This document shows positions 1-10,400 of a stretch of 26,633 nt of DNA, in pieces. The position numbers and the translations under genes are program-made. Each line of letters opens with the position of its first letter. Within the stretch, counting starts at the first letter, position 1. The stretch lies in NCBI RefSeq assembly GCF_000003605.2, contig NW_003140813.1, positions 816,304-842,936 on the forward strand, given 5' to 3'. The DNA is from Saccoglossus kowalevskii. Its lineage: Eukaryota; Hemichordata; Enteropneusta; Harrimaniidae. The notes under the pieces were generated by a model. It made no database searches, was not told where the DNA came from, and was given only the letters and a program-made list of their open reading frames with translations.

Positions 1-550
1 ATGCATAACTGAGATCCGGGTCCGGAATGGTGAAAATGTGCGATTTTGATGCATTTTCGGCCTTAAAATGGCCGCTATTCGGCTATCGTTAATCAGATCA
101 TGAAAAAAATGCATGTGCATATGTCCCATATAATGTGTGATGTATGAATGAAGTTTGAACTTAATCGGTCCATGCATGTTCGAGATACAGGTGATCACGG
201 ACGCACGGATGCACGGATGCACGGACGCACACAGGGCAAAACATAAGTCCCCATTTTCGGACCAAGTCCGAACAGGGACTAATAAAAAAGGCACTGTTTC
301 CATGGAAATAATGTACCCATGTTTAATTTGTTTTTTTATTTATTTTATAGAATCTTAGGCTCAGTGAAGAATTTGTTACTCTATTCTGTATTTAAAAAAA
401 AGTAAGTAGGATATTTGAAAATCAGGAGAAATATCACTGTAATTTAGGAGGTCACCACAACTTTCCTCAAATTATAGTTGATGCATACTCAAAATTAATG
501 TTTGTTATTGTTTTCGTAGCATATTCATTTTTTGTTAGAAAAACCTTTCC
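1..550. other. Non-coding, probable dispersed-repeat sequence
   Basis: No reading frame here looks like a gene. The stretch around 150-345 (a run through an 8-bp tandem repeat, then a segment with GGGCAAAACATAAGTCCCC and an ACTAATAA end) resembles dispersed repeats I remember from marine invertebrate genomes, but I cannot confirm the family. The remainder is AT-rich with no visible structure. Confidence 0.3.
199..230. repeat. 8-bp tandem repeat, 4 copies
   Basis: Four consecutive 8-mers of the form GGAYGCAC (GGACGCAC, GGATGCAC, GGATGCAC, GGACGCAC). It is a short minisatellite, probably internal to a dispersed repeat. Confidence 0.85.
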
Positions 551-846
551 TCCAACAAATATATTGGTCTGACCCTTATTCAACTGCACAAGCTGATCTC
601 ATACACTTCCACATTTTAACATACTCCAACACATATATTGGTCTGACCCTTATTCAATGGTACATGCAGATCGCATACACTTCCACATTTTAACATACTC
701 CAACACATATATTGGTCTGACCCTTATTCAATGGTACATGCAGATCGCATACACTTCCACATTTTAACATACTCCAACAGAAATATTGATCCGACCCTTA
801 TTCAATAGTACATGCTGATCTCATACACTTACACGTTTTTCTGCAT
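551..846. repeat. 74-bp tandem repeat, four copies
   Basis: Units begin at 551, 625, 699 and 773, each with TCCAACA followed by an ATATTGGTCTGACCCTTATT core and ending in a TACACTTCCACATTTTAACA-like tail. The two central copies are nearly identical. The first and last have diverged, as expected for an array homogenised in its middle. No coding frame runs through it. Confidence 0.92.
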
Positions 847-2543
847 GAATTAGCATGACTAGGCTTGCTGTGGTTGTTTGAAAAAGAAAAGAAATTTGAC
901 CCGAGCGCTTGGCAGTTGTTGGTTCTAACGTACAACATGTGCTAACAATGCATTGTGACATGTATCAGTCTGTTACCAGTACGTCAACAACACTGTACAA
1001 CCCAATATCGCAAACCACACACAGCGAACACATGGTCAGTTCCCCCTGCTTCTTCAGTACATGATTTGATCCTTATTTTGCCTGTACTTTGTAACATAAG
1101 TCAGTACAATCATAATGTAGTTTAGTCTATGGTGGAATCAACAAAATTAAAACAAATTTGAAAATGATAATGATTTCATGTATGCATTACTTTCGATCTG
1201 ATGGTTCAAATTGTTAATTGTGTTCATGGAATAAAATTGATGACATTATGCAATCAAAAATGTGTGTATCTGGGTATGGGATGCTCTACCGGTATTAGTA
1301 GTAATTACAGAGCACTTTCTCTGTTCAAAATAAGGCACATTTTAGGGATTCAGTATAAATCAAATGTGATTTATTCATATGTGCTACCATTGAAGATGTG
1401 CTTCTAATAGAGCAAATGCTTTATATACGCAGATTTTACTTTGTACATGTGTAGAGCAGTGATGTAAATGTTATTGTAGTAAGTGAATGGATTACTTTGA
1501 AGAAGGATAACCACAAGGGTAACTTAATTTAAATGTTGACAGCATTGTGGTAATATTAGATAATACTGCGGTTTTGAGGTACATGTACATGCACATGTTT
1601 TATTGTAATATCAGATAGTCCTGACATAGTCCTATGGTTTTGAGGTACATGTTACATTGTGGTAATACATGTCCTATAGTTGTGAGGTACTGGTACATGT
1701 TCTTGAAGCCATGCACTAAATTTATAATACATGTACAAGTAAATAGGCATCCTACATATATTTATAGTGAGACACCCTGTAAGTGGTTTGTTTTTGTACT
1801 ATTTTGGTATAATATAATACATGTATGTACTATTAATTCTGCTCCTAATTTTGTTGGTTCCTTACAATTATTTTTGCTAATACAATTTTATTCTGAAAAT
1901 TCTACTGTTTCTCCTATCTATACAGTGCACTTAAGTTCAATGGAATATTCTAAAGTTTTATAGTCAAGATTGGTCCTGGTAATACCTGGGGATAACACAT
2001 CTAAAGAGGACAGAGGCATACAAATTTCACTGTTTTAGCCTACCCCGGGAGCTAGCCATTCTATTTATGAGAGTTATCGGATATAGTTCATATCACAAAT
2101 TCTACTGTCTGGTTATAAATAACAATTATGGATGCACACATTTATCCATTCATACACAACCTGGTCGACACCACAGTCAAAGTACTGGATGCTTGTCTGA
2201 AAGCAACATTGCTAACTGACTAGCAAATTTGCTCATTAACTTGAATGCTAGAAGCGGCAGTAGTAACAAGATAAATTTTGTAAATTCGGGAAGCTCATTA
2301 GAGCAAAAGATAAAATGAAATGAATCATGTGATGGATAGTGAATTAAAGACGCAGAGCAGAGAAATGCTTTGAATAAAATTAAAAGTTGAAAAAATCAAT
2401 TGAAAGTAAAAATACCAACAAACATACTCAACGGTACTTTTTATTTAGTATTTTGGTTTCAAAATTTTATATACTATTTTATTTTTTTTATTTTATTATA
2501 AAGCCTTGAGGTAATACAGTGAAGGGCATAAAGCTAGGGTCGT
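847..2543. other. No gene recognised; degenerate short repeats
   Basis: AT-rich sequence without a convincing exon. The only structure seen is a degenerate direct repeat with core GTTTTGAGGTACATG at about 1571, 1636 and 1675, mixed with TACATGTA-type words. A 109-codon open frame at 1634-1963 has no recognisable domain and looks like chance. Confidence 0.4.
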
Positions 2544-2605
2544 TATATACATGTATGTATATATATATATATATACATATACATGTACAACTGTATATGT
2601 ATATA

Positions 2606-2663
<58 letters not shown>

Positions 2664-2690
2664 CAGTTGTATATGTGCATACTGTATATT
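2544..2690. repeat. (AT)n microsatellite with nested inverted and direct repeats
   Basis: A long TA/AT dinucleotide run (pure from about 2611 to 2656) is flanked by near-identical arms containing TACATGTACAACTGTATATG on the left and TACATGTACAGTTGTATATG on the right. The block can form a large AT-rich hairpin or cruciform and is likely length-polymorphic. Confidence 0.9.
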
Positions 2691-4609
2691 TTTTATATAT
2701 TATTTATTATATTTTTATAAATGAAAATCGATGTTAGAATGCAAATTGACCAATCTAGAAATGGTATTGTGACATCATCATGAGTTGTGATTAACATTAA
2801 TGAGTTAGTTCAACATTATTCAATCAGCATTCAGCAAGCACATCATTTTGAATAAGTGGGCAGTTGCAGTTGCTATACCATGTGAAGGCATTATGTAAAT
2901 AGACAATACTGCAATGTTGTTTGAATCATTATAGCTTAATGTGTGGTGTGGTCTAGCATTCTGTTAAATTTTCAGAGCCGCCCTGAGCACATTTATTTTA
3001 GAGAAGCATTCATAATCAAATTAGTTGAACACAGAGAATGCAGGTAGCAAATGAACACCAGTATTCCAAAATAAAAATAATTACAATTGAGAATATTTTT
3101 ATTAAAAAAATTATACTACAGGCACTCACTGTACATTCATAAGAATGATAAAATGAGCTATACTCAAAAAAGAAATATACGTAGTCGGTCATACACGTGT
3201 TTGTTGCTGGTGTATATCGTAATAGTGTGACAGAAACTAACGAGCGTGTGCGAGTATCGGTATGGATAATATTATGGACGTACTCGAAACAATAAAAAAA
3301 TATTTCCGACGACGAATACAGCATACTACGTAATAGATTGGTGAGGAAAAGTGAAATGAAATGGAACAGACATTTGATATGCAGTTGTACCAAGAACTGA
3401 GTTACATGCATACACGATAACATTACATAACGCAAACGGGTGGGGGAACAGGAGCGGCTAACATACGGCCTCTACTAAAAAATAAGCAATCATCTCCTCC
3501 GCCGTAAAATGTAAATACAGTGGGAAAGAGCGTGGCTACCTTTTGTGTCTATTGTCTTCATGCATTGTTCGTTCGTAAAGAAAACATCAATTAGTGAGAC
3601 TCGATAACAGCGTTGACACATCCACGGCTTTGGCACACACGCTAGCATCCGATCACTGGCGTCGGATGTGATCAAAACCTACGATAGACTGTCAACAGAA
3701 ACAGCGAGCGCCGTACAGACTAATAACATGTGATCCAGGGGAAGTTAGACATTTACTTACAATCCCGAATACCTACGGGACAACACATATTCTTACTGCA
3801 AGCATACCCACCTTATAAAGCTGCTAAATTAGTCAACAATAAGTGAATGCAAAACAAGTTACTGTTCTTCCTGTCCGCCATGTTGGACCTCGATTTGAAG
3901 AAAATATAGCGCCCTCATGCGGCAGCAAACTTACATTCTGAAGACCTGTCAAAATTTCGTCCCAGCCATGTGGCGGAGTTTACTTCGAATATTTTACCCC
4001 AAAAACTTGTTATTATACTGAAAGTATTCGTAAAGATTATAACACAAGCACGGAGACAAACAGGTAGGTTAAAACGAGACACAGAATGTAGTGTGTGTAT
4101 GATTTTAAGGAAAAAATATAGACGTCAACATCAGCGGAAATGTAACTGACTGAAATGACCCAACGTTTTAAAATGTTCAGAACGGTAGTATTTACAATCA
4201 CGTACACGGATCACTGGATTGATTAGATATATGCGGCTCGACCGTACGTCGGTCAGTCATTTTTGTGATTATTGGACTGTATGGATGGTATCTGTGCTGA
4301 GTTCGAATTTGAATGCACGTAATCGCGTATTTAAAAAGGTGGTGATCAATAATGCCAATTTTAAAAATTATTGAGATCGTTCTTGTAATTTTATTGGAAT
4401 TTTTGGACTATTATACAAAATATTTGATAGTTTGAATAGCGTTATTGTGTACAATAGGGATGAGTACAAGTCGCCATTTTGAATAAAATGTTTTTGAATA
4501 ATTTAAAAAGTTTCAAACTCAAACCATGCCGAAACTCTTTATTAACTTGCTGCTTTTGCAATTAAAAATTCTCTTTCTATGACAAGACTACCACTCACCC
4601 ACTCAACAG
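2691..4609. other. No gene recognised
   Basis: Apart from the YY1-like site near 3880, nothing convincing is present. A 139-codon minus-strand frame at 3016-3435 is rich in Phe, Ile, Tyr and Cys but has no recognisable domain and no supporting neighbour. CpG dinucleotides are somewhat more frequent at about 3180-3760 and 3870-4260 than in surrounding DNA, which would suit a promoter but does not prove one. Confidence 0.35.
3873..3886 (-). promoter_or_regulatory. YY1-like motif overlapping an ATG; possible minus-strand promoter
   Basis: On the minus strand the sequence reads CCAACATGGCGGAC, close to the YY1 consensus AANATGGCGGC that is common just downstream of metazoan transcription starts and often contains the start codon. 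The ATG opens MADRKN and continues for 22 codons before a stop, with a possible donor (AAG|GTGGGT) just after the stop and a weaker one (ACA|GTAACT) within it. No second exon was found, so this may be a start site, a retrocopied 5' end, or chance. Confidence 0.25.
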
Positions 4610-5790
4610 CAGTGCTATCTGCAATTTCATGAGTATTGCCTTAATTGAAGACTGCACAAAACGATCCATGGCAGAGATTGTCATGCACCCGGAGAAGCCA
4701 GTTGAAGTGCAGTGGTTTCATGGTCGATAATTTCATATCTACGTTGATTTCATTGACATCTTGACCATTAATTAAGGGCTGTAGCAACTTTGTCGGCATA
4801 CCACTTGTTGAATTGTTTTTTCAATCGATGTTTGAATTTCCCTATGAATGACAAGTCTAGCGGTTGCAGCTCTGATGTACAACTTGGAGGAATGAGGACT
4901 GGTGCAATGCCGGCGTTGTTTTTGCAGAAAACTCTCGGCTTGATATATATTGTGCCCCATATTGTGCTTATAACTCCAATGGTTTGGTGTATGGTAAATG
5001 TCCCATTCGGTGGGAAACTGAGTGTTTGGGTGGCACAGATCAGTCTTTCCCTTGTACAGCAGTTGCGGTGGCAATGAATCGCTGGCCAAGGACACTGCAA
5101 ATATTGTCGTTATTTCTCGCTTGTCTTCCAGGCCTATGATTGGGACTTGTCGCTCTCTCTCCTTGGCTCATGACCTCGACCTAACGGAGACAATGTGTAT
5201 GCCAGTTTGGTTAAAATTGATCACCAACTCAGATGGTATGGCCTCCTGGGAAACTGCGTTGGTAATGCATTCCAAGAAAGACTCCTTAAGTTCGTTGAAA
5301 TTGCCCTGTAATTTTCTAGCAACTTTCGTCCCTTGCTGCTTCACGTAACCCATCCTTTGCAGCAATGACTCTGACCAAGTACGTGTCAATTCCATAGGAC
5401 TGCCAAATTCTTGGAGCAGAGACTGATTACGGTGTAACACAATACCATGTGCGCCTGCTACCACGATGTTTCTGTTTACGATGTCCCCCGAGTCTCTGAC
5501 GTTATTTACATATCCCTTCACTCGAGAATCAAGTTTGCCTAAAAGTAGCGGTCGACCACGTTTGGCATGATGAATACTGGTTACTGGTTGAATTCTTGAT
5601 TTTTGGACTTCTTTGATGTAGGCTTCTTTCATAGATCGAATGGTACTTTCATTGATGGTTTTACCAAGGAAGACAGTGAAGTGGCGCACTGCTCTGGAAT
5701 AGCCATTTTCTGCTGCAAATTTGCCGATCTTCGCACTTAGTTATGGACTATAAACTTCATACTGCCCACGCTTTCGTTTTCTGCCATGAG
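4610..5790 (-). pseudogene. Decayed pogo/Tigger-type DDE transposase, copy A
   Basis: The minus-strand protein is a Tc1/mariner-superfamily pogo/Tigger transposase that would cut and paste its own element. It begins with a basic stretch (RKRKRGQYEVYSP, about 5780-5744), then an in-frame TAA at 5741-5743, then helix-turn-helix-like sequence (IGKFAAENG..AVRHFTVFLGK) and a CENP-B-like region with KRGRPLLLG, LTRTWSESLLQRMG and VINFNQTGI (5689-5168). The catalytic part continues in shifted frames: LPPQLLYKGKT and WDIYHTPNHWS, then IPPSCTSELQPLDLSFIGKF and LSTMKPLHFNWLL down to about 4610. The first catalytic Asp, normally Asp in the DQTGI-type motif, is Asn here, and the segment expected to carry the second is missing. 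Only the third (QPLD) remains. Stops, frameshifts and a deletion show it is inactive. Confidence 0.85.
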
Positions 5791-6330
5791 AACCCAGGGT
5801 TGTGAGAACTTTGAAGACTTCTTCATTAGCTTGACATGTTTCATCAGAATTGTCAGTTGACACAGGATCTGGAAGACCCCAGGCCTAATGGTGGTAGCAT
5901 CGGGATTTTGTACGAGATAACGCAACATCGTGAAACGTAAGGAAGTCAGTATGCCTGATGAAAACAATCCCCAAAACCCAGGCTTAAATGCACAATATGA
6001 CAATGAAAGTGTGAAATACAGTGATAGACATGTCTATTGTCTTGATTAGGACTCATCAGTACTCGTATCATTATCAACCATTTCGTGTGCGACGTCCAGT
6101 CACACCACATTCCCTTTGAATTTAAAAAACAAAACACCTATTCGGCATTTTAAAATTTTTCCCTCTAGTTAAAATGTGAAAATTTATCATTGCTAACAAC
6201 TCGGGAAACAAAAAAAACACGAATAATTCTAGCAGCAAAATTATTACGATTTACAGTATCTCTTTTTGGAGGATGTGGTGACCCTTTTTTGTTTGATCTA
6301 TTGTTAGACGGTTCAAGTGAGAGATGGTTA
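5791..6330. other. Spacer between two Tigger remnants
   Basis: This lies between the start of transposase A and the end of transposase B, both minus strand. It probably contains the terminal non-coding parts of the two elements, but I could not identify terminal inverted repeats. Short open frames here have no recognisable content. Confidence 0.35.
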
Positions 6331-7430
6331 CTATTGTAGCTCGGACTGCGTAAATCCCTCAAACCAGTCGTCCTCGTCATCATCCAACAATAAATCAGAA
6401 ACGATGTCTGCTATTTTTTAAGTACTTCTGATGAGATGATCTTCGGCACTGTTCATGGCATTGGTTATACCACAAACTTTATACGAACATGAAATCATAG
6501 ACGGGCCATTGCGGTTTTTTCCCCCATCAATCCAGTTGACAATACTGTAGTTTGCTTGTCTTCTGTCTTCAGTCAAATGTCGTTGGTGGTATTAGCCTGT
6601 GCTGCTTTGATAGCAGCGTCACTGATGAAACTTGTCCAGGACTTTCAAAGTTCAGACTTGAACTGTTTGTTAATACAAACAACTAAAGGCTGGAGTTTGG
6701 ATGTTGCCAGGCAGGTAAAGTGTTCACACCATGATATCTTGACTTCACAGATTCAGTGATGTGCCCTTGAAATGAATCAATAACGAGCATTGAATAGCGA
6801 CACTCTGTAAGGCCTACAAATTTCGTCGATCCAATGCAGCATTAACGTTTCGTCCATCCAGGCTTTCTCTTTGATAGCCACAATGAAACCAGGAGGAGAT
6901 TGTAGCTTTAATTCCTTTTTTCTCTTAAAAGTTATCATTAGGACAGAATATCTCTGTCAAAACAACTGTCAAGTGTTTTTTCTCTGCACTCGTAGTGTGG
7001 ACTTGACAGTCTTCGCACCTCTCACTTCTACAGTTTTGTTCGAAACCAAATCAACGAAAACTTGCCATGTTTCCAATATAGTCAAAATCGCCATCTCGCC
7101 TTTTGACGCAGGCGTATGTCAGTAAATTATTAAGCTTCACTTTCAAGTCTGTAGGTAACCTTTGCGCTACAGAAGTTTTTGACCGCAAGACAAGGTTGTT
7201 CCGCTTCATGAATTTTTAGCACCAGTGCAATGCTTTGAACTCCAGGAACTCTGGTTTCATGACCGACAGTGCGCGACATTGTATTGCATCCATTGTAACG
7301 GGGATCTGCAGGTCGCGTTTCTGTAGAACCCAAATAAGGACGTGTTCATTCAATTGTGTGCTGTACGAGACAACACTATCTCTACCCTGTCTTCTACCAC
7401 CAGCTGTAAAATGTTTCTAACAGAAATCAT
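6331..7430 (-). pseudogene. Decayed Tigger-type DDE transposase, copy B
   Basis: A second pogo/Tigger transposase on the minus strand, of a different subfamily from copy A. In order it shows a CENP-B-like helix-turn-helix part (GGRRQGRDSV, then TMDAIQCRALSVMKPEFLEF, an in-frame TAG, then KFMKRNNLVLRSKTSVAQRL), IGNM, NKTVEVRGAKTVK, PPGFIVAIKEKAWMDETLM, LLVIDSFQGHITESVK, TSKLQPLVVCINKQFK and KVCGITNAMNSAEDHLI. After one stop comes the usual acidic tail (DDDEDDWFEGFTQSELQ), ending in TAG at 6331-6333. The MDET segment carrying the first catalytic Asp is deleted with a frameshift near 7063, and the third Asp is Val (QPLV instead of QPLD). Only the second (VIDSF) is kept. It is clearly dead, and full length in outline. 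Confidence 0.87.
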
Positions 7431-7539
7431 ATTTGCCCCACCTTTTCTACTTTGATGGAGCTATTTTATATTTCCATGCGGCGGCGTTAAATCCCATAAT
7501 TTTGGCCACCTTATAAATTTGCAGCGTTGTTTGATATTA

Positions 7540-7555
7540 CAGTGTTCTCCCCAGG
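7540..7555. repeat. Putative hAT terminal inverted repeat (3' end of element)
   Basis: CAGTGTTCTCCCCAGG matches the CAG/CA-start and general form of hAT termini and lies about 217 bp beyond the last transposase codon. The eight bases before it (TGATATTA) would be one copy of an 8-bp target duplication. I did not find the reverse complement or the second duplication on the other side. Confidence 0.4.
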
Positions 7556-7756
7556 AATTTAAACCACTGTGGCTGGCTGATTTGCATATAATTTGCATAT
7601 TATTTACATCATAATAGAAGTGTGCATATGAATTACAAAGACCAAGGCAGGTTTACATCCAGAAACACTTACTTATTAACATTATACATATATACAATTA
7701 TATTACATTTTCAAGCACAAACTATAATATTCAAACATCAGCTATTTTTTCTGTAT

Positions 7757-7941
7757 TTAATCTAATTGACGTCTTCTTGTCTTGGTCATTGCCCATGCAT
7801 CTGAAGCAGCCTTGAAGTCAAACTTTTCAATTGGTGATCCTTCTACACTTATGAATAATAAACATCCTAATATTTTTTCAGAAAGTCTATTTCTCAGATT
7901 GGTCTTGATTCTTGATACAGCTGAGAACCATCGTTCACAAT
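7757..7941 (-). pseudogene. hAT exon: C-terminal dimerisation domain
   Basis: This encodes DCERWFSAVSRIKTNLRNRL, then LGCLLFISVEGSPIEKFDF and KTRRRQLD with a stop at 7757. The motif CERxFSxxxRIKTxLRNRL is the conserved start of the hAT C-terminal dimerisation domain. The acceptor is probably CCTGTAG at 7948-7942. In my reading, joining to the exon at 8065-8267 by GT-AG rules leaves the DCERW frame out by one base, so either there is a small deletion or the junction differs. Confidence 0.8.
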
Positions 7942-8064
7942 CTACAGGTGAAAAGAGTTCAGATTTTACACGTAGAAGTGGAGTTTGAAACAAATAAACT
8001 TGATATAATTTTATAACTGTGATGTAAAGCTTTTTAATGAAATTTGATGATATAATGTACTTAC

Positions 8065-8267
8065 CAACTCACTGTTGATATTGGTAGTGTGAGTGCCACT
8101 GCAGCTAGGTAATGTAATCCAGGTGTTAAATCTTTATACTTGGTAATAATTGTTTTCAGCACGTCTTTATATTTGTAATCAGTGTAACTTGTCATCATGG
8201 CTGTCTGTATTAATGTGTATTCACTTCTTAATGCCTTCCCATTCATTTGATAATGATCAATCAACAT
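8065..8267 (-). pseudogene. hAT exon: region preceding the dimerisation domain
   Basis: Bounded by an acceptor (CTGTGGCAG) and a donor (GTTG|GTAAGT), this exon reads MLIDHYQMNGKALRSEYTL, then TSYTDYKYKDVLKTI and LAAVALTLPISTVS. In ZNF862-like hAT proteins this alpha-helical segment comes just before the CERGFS motif, and LPxST is its conserved end. No stop codon interrupts it. Confidence 0.72.
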
Positions 8268-8540
8268 CTGCCACAGAAAAAACAAGATTAGATGACTCCG
8301 CAATATAATATCCAATATAAATTATATTGAATACAACAATCTACACAAATCTATGTTATACAACAAATCTGCTTACATCAATTCAATTTGTTTATTTAAA
8401 GTCAGTTTGAAATACCTAGCCAAGGGCTAATATCACTGACTACTAAAAATTACATCAAACAAAAGCAAAAATTACAAACATCAAACATCAAACACAGAGA
8501 AAAACAACAATAAGATTTCCAAAATAATCAATTAAATATC

Positions 8541-8805
8541 TTAAAATGATGGTGACCACAATGACACCATTTGCTTAAAAAAATACAAATCTTTGCACTC
8601 CTTCATTGGATGAGGAAGCGAGTTCCACATTTTAGCACCATAATAAGACAATGACTCCAGTCCATAGCGTTTAGTCCTTTGTCATTTTAACTGTAATTGA
8701 TGAGAATTTCTTAAATTGTACATTACATTTTTCTCCTTGTATAAATCCCACATAAAAGATGGGGAGAGTTTGTTTACACTTTTATAAACTTCAACAAGTA
8801 CAATG
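8541..8805 (-). pseudogene. LINE reverse transcriptase C-terminal end
   Basis: The frame reads LVEVYKSVNKLSPSFMWDLY, then LRNSHQLQLK, a TGA at about 8676, then RYGLESLSYYGAKMWNSLP and ends WSPSF at 8541. This is the conserved thumb/C-terminal tail of CR1/L2/jockey-type enzymes (VYKxxNxLxPxY; YGxxSxxYxGxxxWNSLP). Confidence 0.75.
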
Positions 8806-9545
8806 TACGTCACGATTCCTGGACATCTCTAGTGTTTGTAGTCCAGCACGTTCCAATAAAGTTTGATAGCTGGACTGAAAAGCATTGTACACAAATTTCA
8901 GAGCTCTGTATTGAATACGCTCCATCTTAGCAATGTTTGCTTTACCACAAAAATTCCAAACTGAAGAACAAGAAGTAAAATGTGATAAAATAAAACATCT
9001 AAATATACATAGTCTTGAGGCTTGATCTAAATAACCTGACATTCTTTGCAAAACTTTCAATTGGGCACCTGCCCGTTTACACAGAACACTAACATGATGA
9101 AAATTTAAATTCTGATCAATATTAATCCCGAGCAATTTAACACTAGTTTCAGTTTCAATAGCAACACCCCCAATACTAAAAGTGGTATTGTCAGATTTGT
9201 CATTTACTATAATTGCTTGAAATTTATTTATATTAGCTTCCATCATGTTATCTTTGAACCATTTGACAGCCATTTCTGACTTTTGAGTTAACTTGTTTAT
9301 CAGCTTATTTTTATTTACACCAGTAGCTGATATAGTATAGTCATCAGCGTAATTATAAAGTGACATATTTGTAGATATTGCAAAAAGGTCATTTTCAAAA
9401 GTATTAAAAAGTACTGGCCCTAAAATAGACCCCTGTGGGACCCCCATAAACTGAGCCAGTCATGCCCAGATAGTTTGACTCTCTGCTTTCTAGATGTAAG
9501 ATAAGACCAGATGAAAGCACATCCCTCCACTGACATGCCATAGGC
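8791..9545 (-). pseudogene. LINE reverse transcriptase core fragment
   Basis: It contains the fingers/palm motif GVPQGSILGPVLFNTFENDL and the catalytic YADDY (about 9351-9337). Then come VKWFKDNMMEANINKFQAI, VKLLGINIDQNLNF and the thumb segment (LKVLQRMSGYLD, CSSVWNFCGKANIAKMERIQ). One frameshift next to 9445 separates it from the upstream SRKQRVKLSGHDW segment, which continues to about 9545. The catalytic Asp pair is intact, but the frameshifts and truncation preclude activity. Confidence 0.85.
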
Positions 9546-9643
9546 TCTCAGCTTTGTGAAGAACACTGCATAACCTTAGATATAGGTGGCAAAATACTGA
9601 CTGGTCTGTCTGTTGTCTTTTTTAAAAAGTGGTACAACCTCAG

Positions 9644-10138
9644 CTAATTTAGCATTTTCAGGAAAAATACTCTTATCAATGCATTGGTTGAATATGGTGG
9701 AAATATGATGGCATATACTGGAAGCACCATGCCTAACAGCCTTGGCGGTATATTGTCATACCCTGTGGCTTTCCTTGTATTCATATGATTTATTATTTCT
9801 TCCACACTCTCAGGTGTTGTGTGACAGAAAGAAAAGTTACACGAATTCAAATTTTGTTTTATATTAATGATACTAGGGTGATCTTTAAAATGTTCTTCAC
9901 AAAGATTCACACATTTAATATTTGAAGTATCATGTTCATTGTACTGAAGATCAATATGGCCACCTATCTGTGACGCAATATTAACATAAAAGTCGTTCAT
10001 TAAATTGGAAACATCGCAAGGATTTGTTTCAATTTTGTTGTTTGTTTTAATTATTATGGAACCACTATTCTTATTGCCCTTGTCTGTCGAAAAGGGTTTG
10101 ATAGTTTTCCAAAAGTCACTATTAGAAATGTCAGTCAC
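9644..10138 (-). pseudogene. LINE reverse transcriptase N-terminal fragment
   Basis: It shows SDFWKTIKPFSTDKGNK, a VSNLMNDFYVNIASQIG segment and RKATGYDNIPPRLL. The last is the standard RT motif KSTGxDxIPxxxL that opens the polymerase. The frame ends at 9644, just where the sequence jumps to FFKKDN-like residues in another frame, indicating a deletion. Confidence 0.8.
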
Positions 10139-10143
10139 TAAAA

Positions 10144-10275
10144 GTCAAGTTTCTCCTGACAGGCATTATCCTCAGCCAAACTGGGATCAAATATTGAGAA
10201 AGCACTAATCAGCTTTACATCTGGAAACCTGGCCTCTAAATTCTGGCAAATATTATCAATATATTTGTTGTACAC
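10144..10275 (-). pseudogene. hAT exon cut by the LINE insertion
   Basis: After an acceptor (TTTTTTAG) the frame reads VYNKYIDNICQNLEARF, VKLISAFSIFDPSLAED and CQEKLDF, then runs into a stop at the edge of the LINE. The FDP segment is a conserved step before the C-terminal part of ZNF862-like hAT proteins. The rest of this exon should lie beyond the LINE but was not recognised. Confidence 0.68.
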
Positions 10276-10400
10276 CTAAAAAATAGTAATTATAAAAAAG
10301 AAAACAATTCAGTGAAAAATAAAAAAACACAATAATTAAATTAATGTTTCTCATTTGCTTAAATGTAATCACAATTTTTTCAACATAATAAAATACTTAC

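Larger units (their letters stand above)
8376..10143 (-). mobile_element. 5'-truncated non-LTR retrotransposon (CR1/L2/jockey-like) inserted in the hAT gene
   Basis: Minus-strand remnants of a LINE reverse transcriptase appear in the right order: SDFWKTIKPFSTDKGNK and RKATGYDNIPPRLL (10138-9644), YGMSVEGCAFIWSYL and SRKQRVKLSGHDWLSL (about 9545-9445), GVPQGSILGPVLF and YADDY (9447-9337), and the C-terminal YGLESLSYYGAKMWNSLP with stop at 8541. The 3' end carries an AATAAA and a short ATTG-type tail near 8376-8395. The endonuclease and start are missing, there is an internal deletion near 9600-9650, and frameshifts lie near 9445 and 8805. It lies in the same orientation as the hAT gene and splits it. 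Confidence 0.85.

Noticed and set aside
2519-2737. 72-codon frame of repeated Tyr-Ile
   Set aside because: It is simply the translation of the AT microsatellite.
3016-3435. 139-codon minus-strand open frame
   Set aside because: Composition is Phe/Ile/Cys/Tyr-rich as expected from AT-rich non-coding DNA, with no domain, no splice context and no neighbour that supports it.
4790-5348. Plus-strand open frames of 95 and 108 codons
   Set aside because: They are antisense to Tigger transposase A and have no recognisable content of their own.
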